Of a DNA stretch of 64,000 bases, positions 24,801-39,800 are shown in pieces. The notes under the pieces were generated by a model. It was not told the origin of the DNA and made no database searches. It saw only the letters and a list, made by a program, of their open reading frames with translations. The translations under genes and the position numbers were made by a program. The stretch's first letter is position 1, and each line of letters begins with the position of its first letter. Source of the stretch: Setaria digitata (Eukaryota > Nematoda > Chromadorea > Rhabditida > Setariidae); NCBI GenBank assembly GCA_003640385.1, contig RCAB01000274.1:22183-86182 (forward strand). Direction: 5' to 3'.

Positions 24801-27800
24801 GACAATGCATTAATGTCAGAAGATGAAGCTTGCAATTTCATTCGACAAATTTTACAAGGTGTACAATGTATGCATAGAAGTAATATCGTACATCTCGATT
24901 TAAAGGTTAATTTTGTCTTGTTTTTTTTCTATTTAATTTGAAAAACTTATTAAATATTTTTTTTTTCTCTGTCAAATTTATGTCCTTCGTACATTTTACA
25001 TTATTTATTATGAATTAATAATTATTAATGATCTAAAATATTAAAGAATTAAATGAATTCCAGTAACTATTGCAATAGGAATTTGTAGTAATCAACAATT
25101 TGTTTACTTGTGTGGGACATTTTTTTTATCACCCCTTTCCTGCTGCTAATTTAAATTCATGATATTTTTTCTTTTTCTCTTTAAACAGATAATTTTAGTT
25201 GTACTAAAATATGCTCCAGAAATCACTACAGTTCATTATTTACAATATTTTAGAGTAACAGTGATAATGTCAATAAAATTTATAATATTTTATCATCCTA
25301 ACTTTATTATTCATTTAATCTCCTCCTAACTTATTTTATTTCTCATCCTTCTCACTCAATATTTAATAACTAATTTCTACATTTGAGTGTCAATTATTTT
25401 AAGTCAATTATTATTAGAATTATTTGAAGATATATCTCAGTTTTGATTTTTTTTTGTTCCAGCCGGATAACATACTGCTAACAACAAACCAAAGCAACAA
25501 TATTAAAATCATTGATTTCGGTTTGGCACAAAAATTGTATACTGATAAGAAAGCAACATTGGTTTTCTGTTCCGCTGAATTCTGTCCTCCGGAAGTAATT
25601 AATGCGGAATTGGTCGGTCTTAGTGCTGATATGTGGGCTATTGGTGTGATTACTTATTTGCTGTAAGTTTCTTATTTTTTCTTTGGCAGAAATCTAATAG
25701 TGTGCTTCAAAAAGTAATATCTTAAAATGTTCTTTTTTTCCATTTTTTTTTTTTGAAAAATGAATATAAAAGAAAAAATTTTGATATAATTATAAACTAA
25801 TATTGAGAATAGCTGAAACTTTGATTCGTTTTTTTTTTTTTTTGTTGCTTAATTTCAAAATTAATAGGAAGGAATTCTAATTTTGAAATGCAAATATCGA
25901 AAGGGAGCAGTGTTTTTTTTTCTTCAGATTATCCGGTTCATCACCATTTGCCGGAAAAACAGTCCAGGAAACGATGGCTAATGTATCATCTGGTGACTGG
26001 AATTTTAGTGATACCGTCTGGAATGAAGTTTCCGATATTGCTAAAGATTTCGTTGGAAAATTAATCGTCAAAAATAAGCATGAACGTATGACAGTTGATG
26101 AAGCACTTTCGCATCCATGGATAGTTGGGAAAAAGCTAAAAACGAAAAAACGTGAAAAAATACCTCTAGCGAAGAAGAAGGCCCTCCTGACACGTAAACG
26201 TTTGAGTGACGTATTAGTACCAATTGGTAAACTTGCCAAAACTAGTGCTATCTTTCGAGACCAATCGACGGATGACGCATTCGAAAATGCTATCACGTTC
26301 GAAGCGAACATTCCGCCACGTTTTCTCAAAAATATGGAAGATACTATAGCGATTGTTGGTGATCCGAGTGCGTCATTAACGTGTAACATTGAAGCACTAC
26401 CGCGATCGGTGGTGATTCAATGGTTCAAAGATGATCAAGAAATTCAGATGATCGATACTGGCAGATATGAAGCAAGATATGAACACGGCACTGCTGAACT
26501 AAAAATAAAGAATATTGTTGATTCAGATGCTGGAAGGTATTCTATAATTGCTACAAATGAACTGGGTTCAATCAGAAGTGAAGCTAAATTATCAGTACAG
26601 AGGAGAAATGAAGAAGAACGAATAAAAGCTGACGAACGAATTCCTGAAAAAGTTAGAAGGAAGAAAGTTACAAAAGCAAAAGCTGAACTTGAATTTAATC
26701 CTAAACTTACTGATATGAAAGTGAAAGCTGGCAGTTCGATTGTACTTACTGTTGCAATTACTTCGCATCCTGAATTGAAAATTCAATGGTTCAGGAATGA
26801 TGTTGCAATTGATTTTAACAATTCACGATTCATTATCACGGATGATGATAATGGCTATCATAATTTGCAAATAATATCATGTGATATTTCTGATTCCACA
26901 AAATGGAAAGCTATCGCTAGAAGTGATAATGAGCAATGTGAAAGTGTTTGCAATATTACGGTAGAAATACCGAACGATTTTAAGGCACCAGTTTTTACGA
27001 AAAATCTTACTGATATTAACTGTAACGAAGGAACTGATGCACTTCTTGAAACTAGTGTATCAGGAAAACCATTACCTGAAATAATTTGGTACTTTGAAAA
27101 TTGTCAGCTGCAAGAAGATGAAGAAGAGCACTATAAGATAAGATATGATAATGAAACTAATATTCATTCATTTAAAATTAACAATGTTGCTGCGAAAGAT
27201 TGCGGAACATACAAATGTTGCGCAAAAAATTCTGTTGGAATTGCAGAAACAACATGCAATCTTGTTATCACTGAAAGAGATATGCAAAAACATGATTTAG
27301 AAGGAACTGATAAGAAGGCACCAATATTTCAGATACCATTAACAAATAGTAATCTATCAGAAGGTGATAAATTGTCTCTCTCCTGTACTGTTAATGGTTC
27401 GTTTTTTTTTTTTCGTTTGTTTATTTGTTTAAAAAGAAAAAGAATTTTGAAATTTGATATTATTTTTAATTAGTTTAATTTATAATGGATCAATTGGAAA
27501 AATCAATTTTTTTCTTTTTCTTTTCAGGTGTACCAAATCCAGTAATTAAGTGGTTCAAGGATGGCAAAGTACTTAACGATTCTGATTACGAAATTAAGGT
27601 TAATTTTTAATTAACTTTTGATAATTCTGAAATTATTTGTAATTACCTTTCTAAACTCTTTCAACTATTTTAATTTCTTGCTAAGTTTAAATTATCATTA
27701 ATTATTAAAGTTTAATTGTCTAGCATGAACTTCTTCAGAATTTCAGTAATTTTTCTCATCGTATGCGATTTGTGAAAATTAACATTTTGCAGAATGAAAA

Positions 27801-30800
27801 TGGTGTTTGCAAATTAACAATCAGTGCAATTAAATCAAATGATTCTGGGATTTATAAATGTATTGCTGAAAATATTAATGGTACTTCAGAAACCGAATGC
27901 AAAGTGCACGTTAAATGTAAGTTTAAAAAGAAAAACTTGTTGCTAATTTGTTTTTCTTTGTTTTTGAATTTCTATTTCAAAATTTTGCAGCTGCTGATGA
28001 AACGAGGCAAGAAATACGAGACAAAAAGCAAACAAAATCATTAACTGTTATCGAGGAAGAACTGAAAGGACCAATAATTATTAGACCACTTGAAGATGAT
28101 ATCATATATGAAGGTAGTCCAATTTTCGAACTTCCTCATTCTACCCAAGCTTTTTATTTGATTTTGCTAAAAATTATTGTAACATTACTAGGAATGTGAT
28201 ATGCTAAGCATAAATTAAGGACAAAAAAAAAAAAAAAAAAATGAAAATAAAAAGAAACTATGAATTTCTCACAAAGATGTAAATTTTTGAATTTTCTAAC
28301 AAAGAAATTTAATCAACAGTTCCTTGTTATTTTTCCTAATTTTCTTATCACTTTTCTTATTATAGGTAATCAGAAGCAGCTAGAAGTTACAATTGAAGCA
28401 TATCCAAAACCAGTAATTACATGGTTCCGAAATGGTCAGATTCTTGAGGAAAGTAATCATTTAGAAGCATATTTCGATGGACATGTTGCAAGTTTGAAAA
28501 TTAATGAAGCAAATATTGCTGATCATCAGGGAGAATATCTTTGCCGTGTAATTAATAAAGGTGGAAGTGCTGAAACACGATGTAATATTATTATTGAAAG
28601 TAAGTTTTTACTTCTTTTAAAAGCAAAAGAAAAAAAACAAATTTTTGCGATTTTTTTTTCATGTGACTTATCTAGAAATTTTGGAAAGTTCATTGTTATT
28701 TATAAATAATTTTAATTAGCATATTCTTTCTTCATTCTTTTTTTTTTTTTTAGAAGAAATTTTGCCAGAAGATCAAATGTTAAGAATGCCANTATAATTT
28801 TAATTAGCATATTCTTTCTTCATCCTTTTTTTTTTTTTTTTTTTTTTAGAAGAAATTTTGCCAGAAGATCAAATGTTAAGAATGCCAAAATTCGTTGAAA
28901 AAATGAATGATATGAGAGCAAGCAATGAAGGCGATACCTTGCTGCTGAAATGCAAGGTATATTTTAATAAAATAATCTGAGTAATTGCTAGGATTATTAA
29001 CTGGTTAAATTAATTGCGCATGATTAAATGATTGATTTTGAAGTAGAGTTCATTTTAAATTTCCTGTAAAAATTTAAATGCTAAATTAAATACATATTAA
29101 ATCATTAATAATTAGAATATATCTTTTTTTTTTCTGGAAATAGCTCAAAATTATTTGAATTTTTTTCGTATGCTCGATTCTGCTATTATTTTTGTTTTTG
29201 TTATTATTTACAATTTTTACTATTGTTTATTATTATCGATATTATTGCTTGTTCTTATTGAAGGTTATCGGTAAACCGGAACCCGAAATTCGATGGTTAT
29301 TAAATGGGGAGCCCGTAATTCAAAGTGACGGAATTCACATTCGTACATTTGACGATGGCGTTTGTACGTTAGAAATTACTCACGTTACGTCAGAATTTTG
29401 TGGTACTTACACAGCAATTGCACATAACAACTACGGTGATGCTCATACGAATGCTGTCGTATCATTCGAAAATGCTGGTGAGCTTATCAAATTTTCCATG
29501 ATTAAATTACAAAATATTTTTTAAAAAATTTTTTCTTTCTATTGTTATTATGTTTATTATTTTTGAGTTAAAGGTTATTATTGTTATTATTTTGTTTCAA
29601 TCTGATTTTTATGGTTTTTTATCTTTTTTTTTTTTGTTTATATTATTATTATTAGTTTCTACATGGAGTGGTATTATGGTNATGTTTATTATTTTTGAGT
29701 TAAAGGTTATTATTGTTATTATTTCGTTTCAATCTGATTTTTATGGTTTTTTATCTTTTTTTTTGTTTATATTATTATTATTAGTTTCTACATGGAGTGG
29801 TATTATGGTAAGTTAACTTGGTTTTTTTTTTTTTTTTTGGTGGGGAGAGGGATTTCGGCATAAGTTTTCATATTAATGATTGCAGATCATTGGATTTCTA
29901 GTCTTGAGTTAATTTTTAAGTTTTGAAAATTTTATTTAGGCTTTTAGTCTTTAAATTTATTGATATAGTTTAATTTAAAATTTAATATTAGGAGCATTAG
30001 GATTGTTTCAGTTTTTTTCTGTTAATTTATTATGAGTTTTTGCTAGTATTTTTATTCTTAGTTATTCTTTTTTAAAAGATTTTCTTTGTTCAAATGGGTT
30101 ATTTAATTTTTATTAACTTTAGTCAGCAAGATTATCATGGTTTTTTTTCGTTCTTGTGCTTTTATTTTTTACTAAATTATAAAATTTTTAATTTTTCGAC
30201 ACGCTAAATTTTTTTGCAATAAATTAAGACTGCTAAAAGTTCATAATAATTTGGAAGTTTCCTTCTTTGTAGCATTATTATATTCCTTTTCATGTAAAAT
30301 TGTTGAAGATTTACCGATGAAAATGAGTAAAGAACCATTTTTCGCCATCGTACCGATGCAAGAATTAATAGTTGAGGAAGGTTCTGTTTTAAATATTGCC
30401 TGTGGCATTGATGGTGAGCCGAAACCAACAGGTAAAAATTTTTTGGCATTGTTAAAATTGTTGAAAAAATGGAGAAAATTTCTATTAATCAGAACTGATG
30501 AATTTATTGTCTTCAAAATGTTAATTTAAAGTAGAAATTAAATTTTACTTATACTCTCTCTCTCTCTCGTCCCTTCTTTTTCTCTATTCTTAGTTTCTCA
30601 TGTTTTTGCAGTTAAATGGCTTAAAAATCATTCCATAATTATGGATGATCGTAATGTTACTCATGATAATATCACTTATCAGTTTACGATCTCTTCCGTT
30701 GCTCCCAACGATGATGGTATTTACACAGTTGAAGCGGAAAATATTAACGGAAAAATTAGCGCTAATACTGTGGTTCATGTTATTCCTAAACAGTAAGTTT

Positions 30801-33800
30801 GGATAAAAGTTTTTAATAAAACAATTATAGAAAAGAAACAAATTGTACTTAATTCTGAAGAATTTTTCAGCTAATTATTTTATTTTTGTTAGTATCATAA
30901 GAACTGTGAGTTTCATATTTTTTTCCAGTTTTATTTCTTAAGTACAGATTATTACTGTAGCAATTTTTAGCAAAACAAATTTCAAGTTACATGTAGAAGA
31001 GGAGAGAAAAAGGAAAGCCTTAATGAGGAAGTAATTTCTTATAGAAAAGCAAAAACTGTGAAGAGAAAAGGTGACAAAATAGAACCTAGCAGCCTAATTA
31101 GTCAGCCATATGCAACGGATATTACCAGCAGTAGCTTATTGTTGCATTGGAAATTATCGGATGACAAAAATGAAACAAAAATAACCGAATATATCATTGA
31201 ACAAAGAAGGTAAAAGAAAACAGTTTTATTATTAAATTATTACTTTTTTTATTTGGTAAAATTGTTAATTTCGTCTTATTGTTTGCCCAACAAAAGAAGA
31301 AATTATTCTTTTGACTTAAATTTTCATAAAAATCTAATTTGTACCTTTTAGGCTACAAAGTAGACAGACGATAAAATTGATTAATTCCCGCTGTATGAAA
31401 ATTTCTTTTCTATTCTTCTTCTTCTTTCAGACCTGATGTTCAAACATGGACAGAAATATCTAGAAGTATGGAAATGAAACTTTTGATAAGTAATTTGCAA
31501 TCGAATACGGAATATTTGTTCCGTGTTGGAAGCAGAAATGAAGTAATTTCATTTTATTTCAAAATTTTTCCTTTTCTCTATCCACTTTTTTTTCTTCTTT
31601 TTTTTCAAGAAAATGAAAATATTTATTTTACAGACTGATCAGATAATAGCATATTCGCCAATATCAGAAGCCATCATAACACTTTCATCAGGCAAGAAAC
31701 CAACAATAATAAGCTTTCCACCACCAACATTGGTACTTAATGAGAAAGAAATTATTGAGCTTGATGTGAAATTTGATGGTGAACCAATACCGCTTGTAAA
31801 ATGGTATCAGGATGGTGTAGAATTAACGGATGGCAAGAAAAACATCACGATAATAACATTACCTGGCAAATCGAGCAAATTAATTATCAAAAAACCGGAA
31901 GTGAACATTCATCCGGGTTTCTATTCATGTCATATTGGAAATGAAGCTGGTGAAACGGTTTGCGAAACACGTGTTATCAAAGAGACAGTATGTCATAATA
32001 ATTTAATTAATTTCTTTAAAAAAAAAAAAAAAAAAAGAATTATGAAAATAGTCCGTACCATTGAACGGAAGCGTATTATCTCAAATTAATTGATTAATAT
32101 GACATTAATATATATCTGAAGAAAAAAAAAATTCAACTAAGATCATGCATTGAGCAGGAGTCACATTATCTGAAATTAAATATTTTTATATTAAAAAAAA
32201 AATAATAATGAAAGTGTATGTTTTATTAAGCGGAAGCTATATTATGTAAAATTAATTAATATGATTGAAAATATTCTTCAAAGAATAAACAAAATAAATA
32301 AATATAAATGGGCGGAAAAATGGGAAATTTTTCGAAAAAAATAATATCTTTTTTTTTCCTTTAAACAAATGATTAATTGTAAAATTTTTGGAAGTTTCAA
32401 GATGCATTGCGATCATTCTTATTGCTGTTTTTAGTTTTAAAAAAAAAAAAAAAAAAAGCTAAGATCATGTGAAATTAAATCATTTTTATGCTAAAAAATA
32501 TATAATTTTAGATTGATGCAGCAGCACCGATAGATGATGATGATAAGAAAAATGAGCTTCCTGAAGGACTACCACAAATTATCGTACCACTTTCGAATGA
32601 GACCATTACAGCTGGTCAACAGTTTACTCTTAGCTGTAAAATCAGATTATTACCAAAAGGTGTTGTGTCATGGTTCAGAAATGATGAAAGATTAGCGTAA
32701 GCTATGTTGCTATCTTCTTTTTTTTTTTTTTTTTTTCTTTTAGCTAATTAGATTTTATGATTAATTTTTTACTTTTATTATTTTAAATTATTTTTGTGGC
32801 TTGAGTGACAAGCTTAATTTGAAACTTCATAATAAAATGACTTAGTTAATGATTGTAATAATTCATTTTTTTTTTCGGCTGATAGGTGGTGTCTTTTTTT
32901 TTCTTTTTAATGAAAAATAAGCATGTAAAAAATGAACCAGTGATAACTTTTTTGAACTAATTTTCCATTGGAATTATTTGGAAATTTACAGATAGATCAA
33001 TGCTTTTGAAATGTAAATTTTCCTAAATTTCTTTTTTTTTTAAAAAATTAGTTCAAATTTCCAAATTTTTCCTAAAAAAAAGAGACTATTTTATAGTATA
33101 TTAGATATATTATAATATTTTCTTTATTTTTTTTTTTTTTTTTCTGAGCCGATCCTTAAATTTCAACTTTACAGTCCTGCTGGTCGTTATGAAATGTATG
33201 AGCAAGATGGTACTTATAAATTAGTGTGTCATAATGCTCAGAAAAGTGACAATGCAAAATATCGATGTGTTGCAACGAATTCCATTGGAATAATCCAATC
33301 AGCATGTGAGGTAAAAGAATTCACCCTATGAAGAACAGTCTAATTTTATTACTTTTAGATTTTCGAAATTTCTGTTTCGTAAAAAATCAATAAAATTTGG
33401 GAAATTTTGTTTAAAATTTTCACAAGAAGAAAAATTGTAATAATTTCAGGTATGTGTTGTGGAAGGAACAGCTCCCACAGCACCAAAATTTGAATTATTG
33501 TTGAAAGATAAGACAGTTCTAACGGGTAAAGATGTGAAATTGGAATGTCGTGTATTTGGTGATCCTAAACCTCAGGTAAAATTCACTCTTCAATAAAATA
33601 TAATAATGTGTGCATAGATTGTTATTAAGTAAAAATTTATAAAAATTTTAATAAGCTATTAATGATAATATATATTGAATAAATATTACAGGAAAAATAT
33701 GATATTAAAGTTATGTGGCAATTATGCCTTTTTTGCAATCTTTATTAACTGAAATTTAAGTTTTTAAAACAAAACAAATAAAAAATAAAGGAATTCTGAT

Positions 33801-36800
33801 AAAATGAATTTTTGCAGATTATTTGGATGAAAGATGGTACTCAGATTAGCACAAATCGTCATCAGAAAGTTGAATTCACCAAAAATGGCAACTGCTCACT
33901 TAGAATTTTCAATTGTACGGCAGAAGATACTGGCTTCTATCTATGTAAAGCATTCAATACTCATGGTACCGAGAGCTCTCAAATGATGCTAACAGTTGCA
34001 GAAGTTACAGGACCAGATTCACATTTGGTTACAGCTGAAAATAAAGAAATGCAATACTGTAAGCCGAGATTTACACGTGTACCGGGTAAAATAGTCGAGA
34101 TTACCGAAGGATCAACGGTTTGTTTTTTTCGGTAATAGCAAGAGCAGTGTGAAGAAAGAGGGGATTTGAATTAAACTTAAATGCATTAATTTTACTGATA
34201 GAAGATTTTTGTTGCTAATTTTTGAAAGAAAATATAAATAGAAAAAGAAATATCGAACGATTAATTAAAGTTTATACTTTCAAAAAGAATAAACGGCAGC
34301 AAGAAGGAAAAAACAAAAACAAATTGAAACTGAAGTAATAAATTTTTGCTAAAAGCATTAAAATTGTGGTATAAAAGTCATCATCTTCATACATTCCCAG
34401 TGTATTTAATTCTTTGAATTTAGATTAAATTAATAAGTCGAGCAATTGGTCAACCCCAACCTCTCGTTAAATGGTTTAAAGATGGGAAAGAGGTATGCAA
34501 CAAACTTAACCTAGGATTTTCCTATTTTTCTTTCGATATATAAACTTTCTTGTTTTCTACAATGACTTTTATTACTCCTAATTTTAAGGATTAGGTAATC
34601 GATGGAAAGATAATTCTTGTTAACTTTTGGGAAGAAATAATTTCTCCATCTTCAAATTAAATTTTCTTTTGCAGATTACAAAAGTCAATCGTGCATATGA
34701 AATTTTACTAACTGGTGAAGGTGAATCGGTCCTTTCTATATCGTGTGTTGTTGCAAAAACAGCTGGTATATTTAAATGTGTTGCGGAAAATTCAGAAGGT
34801 TCAACAAGTGCCGAAACGCAGCTTATTGTACATAGTAAGTACTGCTTTGAAAAATAAAACTAACAATAAAAAAAGTGAATATTAGAATGAGCAATGAGAC
34901 TAATTAATTTATTAGCAGCATAATTAAATATTTCTTTGTTTCTTTTTTCTTTCTTCTTGTCTTTGTTTGTTTTGCTGATTTACTAAATTCAATAATTCTT
35001 ATTTGGAAAATCATAAAAGTGAAATTCTCCTTCAATAATCGCAATGCTAATTAATTTATTTTTAAAATTTTAAGCTCTTCTACACAAGCAACAACAACAA
35101 CAACAACAACAACAGGAACAAGAAGACAATAAAGCGCCAAGTTTTACAACAGATTTAGTGGATATTGGTGTTGCAATAGGGCAACCTGTAACGTTGAAAT
35201 GTTGTGTGAAAGGTATTCCTGAACCTCAGCTTAAGGTATTTTATTATTATTATTATTATTACCATTTGGTCCAATAAATTGAGGTTAATTGCAAAAGAAA
35301 AAAGAAAAGCTACTCTATTTCCCATGCTTCATTCCATTTTCTTCCTAAATAGAGTAAAACATGTCAATAGAATAAAAAAAAAATGATTTCACAGATTTAT
35401 TTTTTCATTATTTTCAACTTTTTTCTGCTTACAAAATTTGACATTTTGGGAAAATAAAAAACGAACGATAAAAATGGCGAAATAAAATGAAAAATAAATG
35501 AATCTTTGATGATTGTACATTATGTATTCTGAAACTTATAAATTTATACCAAAAGTTTGGAAAAAAAATTCGAAATTAAATTAAAAAAAAAACGGAATAG
35601 ATATGAAGACAAGGTTATTACAAATTGTCTAGAAAAAAAAAGGAAAAAATAAAATAAAATTAACATTTGATAATTGCACGCCGCAATTCGGAAAATTAAA
35701 ACTTTGTCTCTTTCGCAAAAAATTAAAGCTTTATTTCTTTCTCAAACAGGAAAAAAATTGAAAGTTTAAAAAAAAAAAAACAGAAACAAAAAAGAAAGAA
35801 AAAGGAGCGAAAAATAGTTGTTAAAAAAAATTTTGTTTTATTTTTTTCCTCCCATTCCAATTTTTTTTTTTCAAAATTTTAAAATTTTTTAGTGGATCTT
35901 CATAAATGATGCTCAGCAGACAAGCATTCTCCGTACAACAACCGATTCCGCATGGTCTGAATACCGTCAAGGTGATGAATGTGAAATGAAAAGTGAAAGT
36001 GTTGTTAAAACACAACAGGGCACTTATCAGTGCATTGCTAGCAACGAATATGGAAGGGCAATGACGCAATGCTATTTACTTATTGGAGGTAATTTTTTTT
36101 TCTAATTTCCTGAAACAAAAAAAAAAAAATACTTTTCAATTACTGAACGGAAAAGAAAGATTGACTAATTAATTAATGAATTTCGCTTTTTGTTTACTCT
36201 ATGTTAATTTAATACTGCTATGAAAGAACTGAAACCAATGAATTTTCGGATTAAATGCTTTTATTTGTAAATACAAAAAAAAAAAGAGAATCGCAATACC
36301 TAAATTAATAATGTCATTTGCTAAAATTGTATTCCAGAAAAGACTTTTCTTAAATCTTATCAACTTCTTTTAGCACTATTTGCAGCAGTGACAGTAAGAT
36401 TTAAATATTTATAATTCTATTCTAATATAAAATATAATCTAATATGAAATAAGTTTATCAGAAAAATCAAATGTATTATACACATATACGACTGCTGGAA
36501 TATAATTTCGAATAAGAACAATCTGATATTAGAATGGACACACGGATAGAGAATCTAAATTAAAACAGATTCATGAATAGATTCATGCAAAGAATTGGAT
36601 GAGTAGATAGATTTACTTCACTTCCAAAAAAAAAAAAAAAAAGAATTTTTGTATACAATAATTAGTAGTATTAAGATATAGTTTTTTTAATTCATTTCAA
36701 TATCTGATCCTAATGGATCTAATTCATTATGTTTGAGTAAAATTTCAAAATTTACTTGAGATTGTATGCTCATTCATCTAGTCCACATGTTCGCAGTGCT

Positions 36801-39800
36801 GTTGTATAATAATTATAATTACTAATTAATAGCATTAGCTCTTTTAGAACCGTTCGATCAACCAGCAGGGCCACCACGTTTCCTGAAGTGTATGCGTGAT
36901 ATTTGGGCACCACTAGGTGAAAATGTTGAATTTGAAGTAGAAGTAAGTGGTTATCCATTGCCAGAATTAACATGGTATCATCTGGATGAGAAAGTTCTTG
37001 AAGAAAAGAATATTCAGGTATTGATTTCACTACATTGAGTCTTTTTTTTTCTTTTTGTTATTCAGTTAAATGATTTCAGTTATTGAATCAAATTACAGAT
37101 TGTGATGCATGCTTTTGAANAAAAGAATATTCAGGTATTGATTTCACTACATTGAGTCTTTTTTTTTTCTTTTTGTTATTCATTTAAATGATTTCAGTTA
37201 TTGAATCAAATTACAGATTGTGATGCATGCTTTTGAAAATATTTCTTCTAATGATAAACTTTTATATATATATAAACTTTAAAAAAAAGACTTTATATAT
37301 ATATATATATATAAAGTATATATATATATATATAAAGTATATATATATATATATATACTATATATATATATACTTTTTGCTTTTTACTTTTTACGGTTTT
37401 ACTTTTTGGATTTCTTTTATGATAAAAATAAACTATATATATATATATAAACAATAGGTACGTGATTATTTATATAATTGTGCTAAAAACAAATATTTAC
37501 AAGCTGATTTATTGCGTTTTCCTTGCAGATTTTATACATTACTCCTACAAAATGTCAGCTGAAGATAATAAATCTAAGCGTATCTCATCTTGGTACCTAT
37601 TCGGTTGAAGCATCAAATGTTCATGGTATTGTACGAACAACTGCATCAATAAATGTTGGAAAGAAACGTTCTGAAGTGGTGCCACCGAAATTTCTTGACG
37701 GTTTTACTTTTTGGATTTCTTTTATGATAAAAATAAAACAAGTGCAAATATTTTTGCAATGATTGATTAATTTTTTTTCACTTTTTCCTTGTTTTAATTG
37801 AGCAAAAATTTTCTTATATTGTTAGTTTGTTCTTGCTCTTGAATTTTGGTTAATTCGAATTTTTTTTTAAAACTAATTCTGAAAAGCAAATGAAAGGATA
37901 TAGAGGACAAATGTTTACAGATTCCAACAAGAATCTCCCATCAACTGTGCCAGAAGCTTCAGTATTTGAAAAGGAATTGCCAACAGCTGGATTACAAGTA
38001 TTAAATTTTCACTTATTCATGAATAGATGGCATTAGCTAATTAATATTTCACATTTTTGAAGATTTTTCCCTTCTTCAGTTAACTAAAATTGATTGCTTT
38101 TTAATCAGGTCGATTAATTAACTAAGTTTTCGCAAAGTTTTTTTTCATAAAATTAATATTGTAACATGAATGTCAGTTTTAATTAATTATATTATATAGA
38201 ATGGAAGTCACTATCGAAGAATGGGTCGTCCCGATGTAAAACGTAAAGGTGCAGCCCCTGCATTCTTGATTGGTTTAGAAGACCTCGAATTTCGTGAAGG
38301 TGATGCAGCTGCATTAGCTGGAACGGTTGCTAAAAGTGAAGATTTTATTTGGCCATTTATAATGAAATTATATTTAAAAAATAACTGGAAGAAAGAATTT
38401 ATTAATGAAATCATTAAGAATTAGGAAAAAAGTCTTTAAGAATTAAGAGAATGATCGGAAAACTCATTAAAATGAACATCTCTGACGAAATTTTGATATA
38501 TTTTCTTCTTTTTTTCCAGAACGCCGACATCGTATTCATGGACGATCAGGTGAGAAACGTCTTGCACAATTTGTGATGGCATTACCAAATGGGGAAACTG
38601 ATACATCCAGTTGTTCAGTAGAGCCAAATGTTGAAATTACAAGTTAGTTAATCTTATTAAATTTTTTTTTTCTTCAAAAAGAAAAAAAAGGAAGCCTTCG
38701 TAGAATGCACTGGATGAAGTTTGGTGCTAAATTATATCATTTATGCCAGCATTCTCTCAAACATGTGTTTTGTGATTGTTTTGTTTTTCTCTCTCATTGA
38801 GCACTTTTTTTTGTTTCACTTAGCAAAATTAAAATGTTTTATTTCATTTTCTTTTTTTTTTTTCCAATGTTTAGAAGGGATTTGCATACTGATTGTTGGG
38901 TGTGTCTGCAGCAGTTCTTTATTCAAATTTTAGTAATTTTTTTTTTTAATTTAGTTACCACTTTTTCTTTTCAGCATTAGAAGGAATTCGTGCATCAATT
39001 GCTGAACGAAATAGAAATATTTGTCGGCCAAAATTCATGGTGAAACCAAAATCAAAAAAAGAAATCGTTGAGCATAAATCATTGAGATTGAAAACAGCAA
39101 TTTCGGCAAATCCAGTTCCAACTGTACGTTGGGATAAAGCTGGTGTTGTGTTAGAGACTGGTAATAAATATTCCATATATAACGATGGAGACTTCTATTA
39201 TCTTGAGGTGGGTTATAGTGTAAATTTTTAATTTAAGTTTGTGCATAATTTTATTTTTATTTATATATTTTTGTATATGGCAGTTAATTCGTCTAATTTG
39301 AATGTTTCAATGGAAAATGAAGAAAATTGTTTAAAGAAAATCAGTGACTTTTACTGATGTTTTCATTTTTCCTCGTAAATGTAAGGCCCGTTCTGTTTTG
39401 AGTGCGCATAGTAGTGTATGAAATTTTTTGGAAATATCTTTCGTGGCAAGTTTTAGTTTTCTTTTAAATATTTGTTTATCACAGGTCCATCATGTGTCTA
39501 AAATTGATGAAGGCTTCTACAATTGCTCAGCATCGAATAGTGAAGGCTTCGTAACATGTACTGCTGAAATTGAAGTTATACCGACCGATGGTACAAGAAG
39601 ATTACGAAAATTACCGACAGCACCATCATTTATCGAAGTGCTGCCTGGTAAATTCAAGGTAAACAATAATTTGCTTATTTGTAATTATTGGTAAAAATAT
39701 AATTCTCATGATGCTTTTTTTTCGTTCTTAAAGAGATGAATGATTTGAAAAATCTCTGTCTGAAATGATAAAATTCAAATTATTTACAGTTAACTTGTTC

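Noticed and set aside
25877..26389. 170-codon minus-strand frame
   Set aside because: Antisense of the kinase and regulatory-tail exon of ttn-1, whose plus-strand reading has clear motifs.
29550..29816. Plus-strand frame containing two near-identical hydrophobic halves
   Set aside because: It reads straight across an N between two unmerged copies of the same intron sequence.
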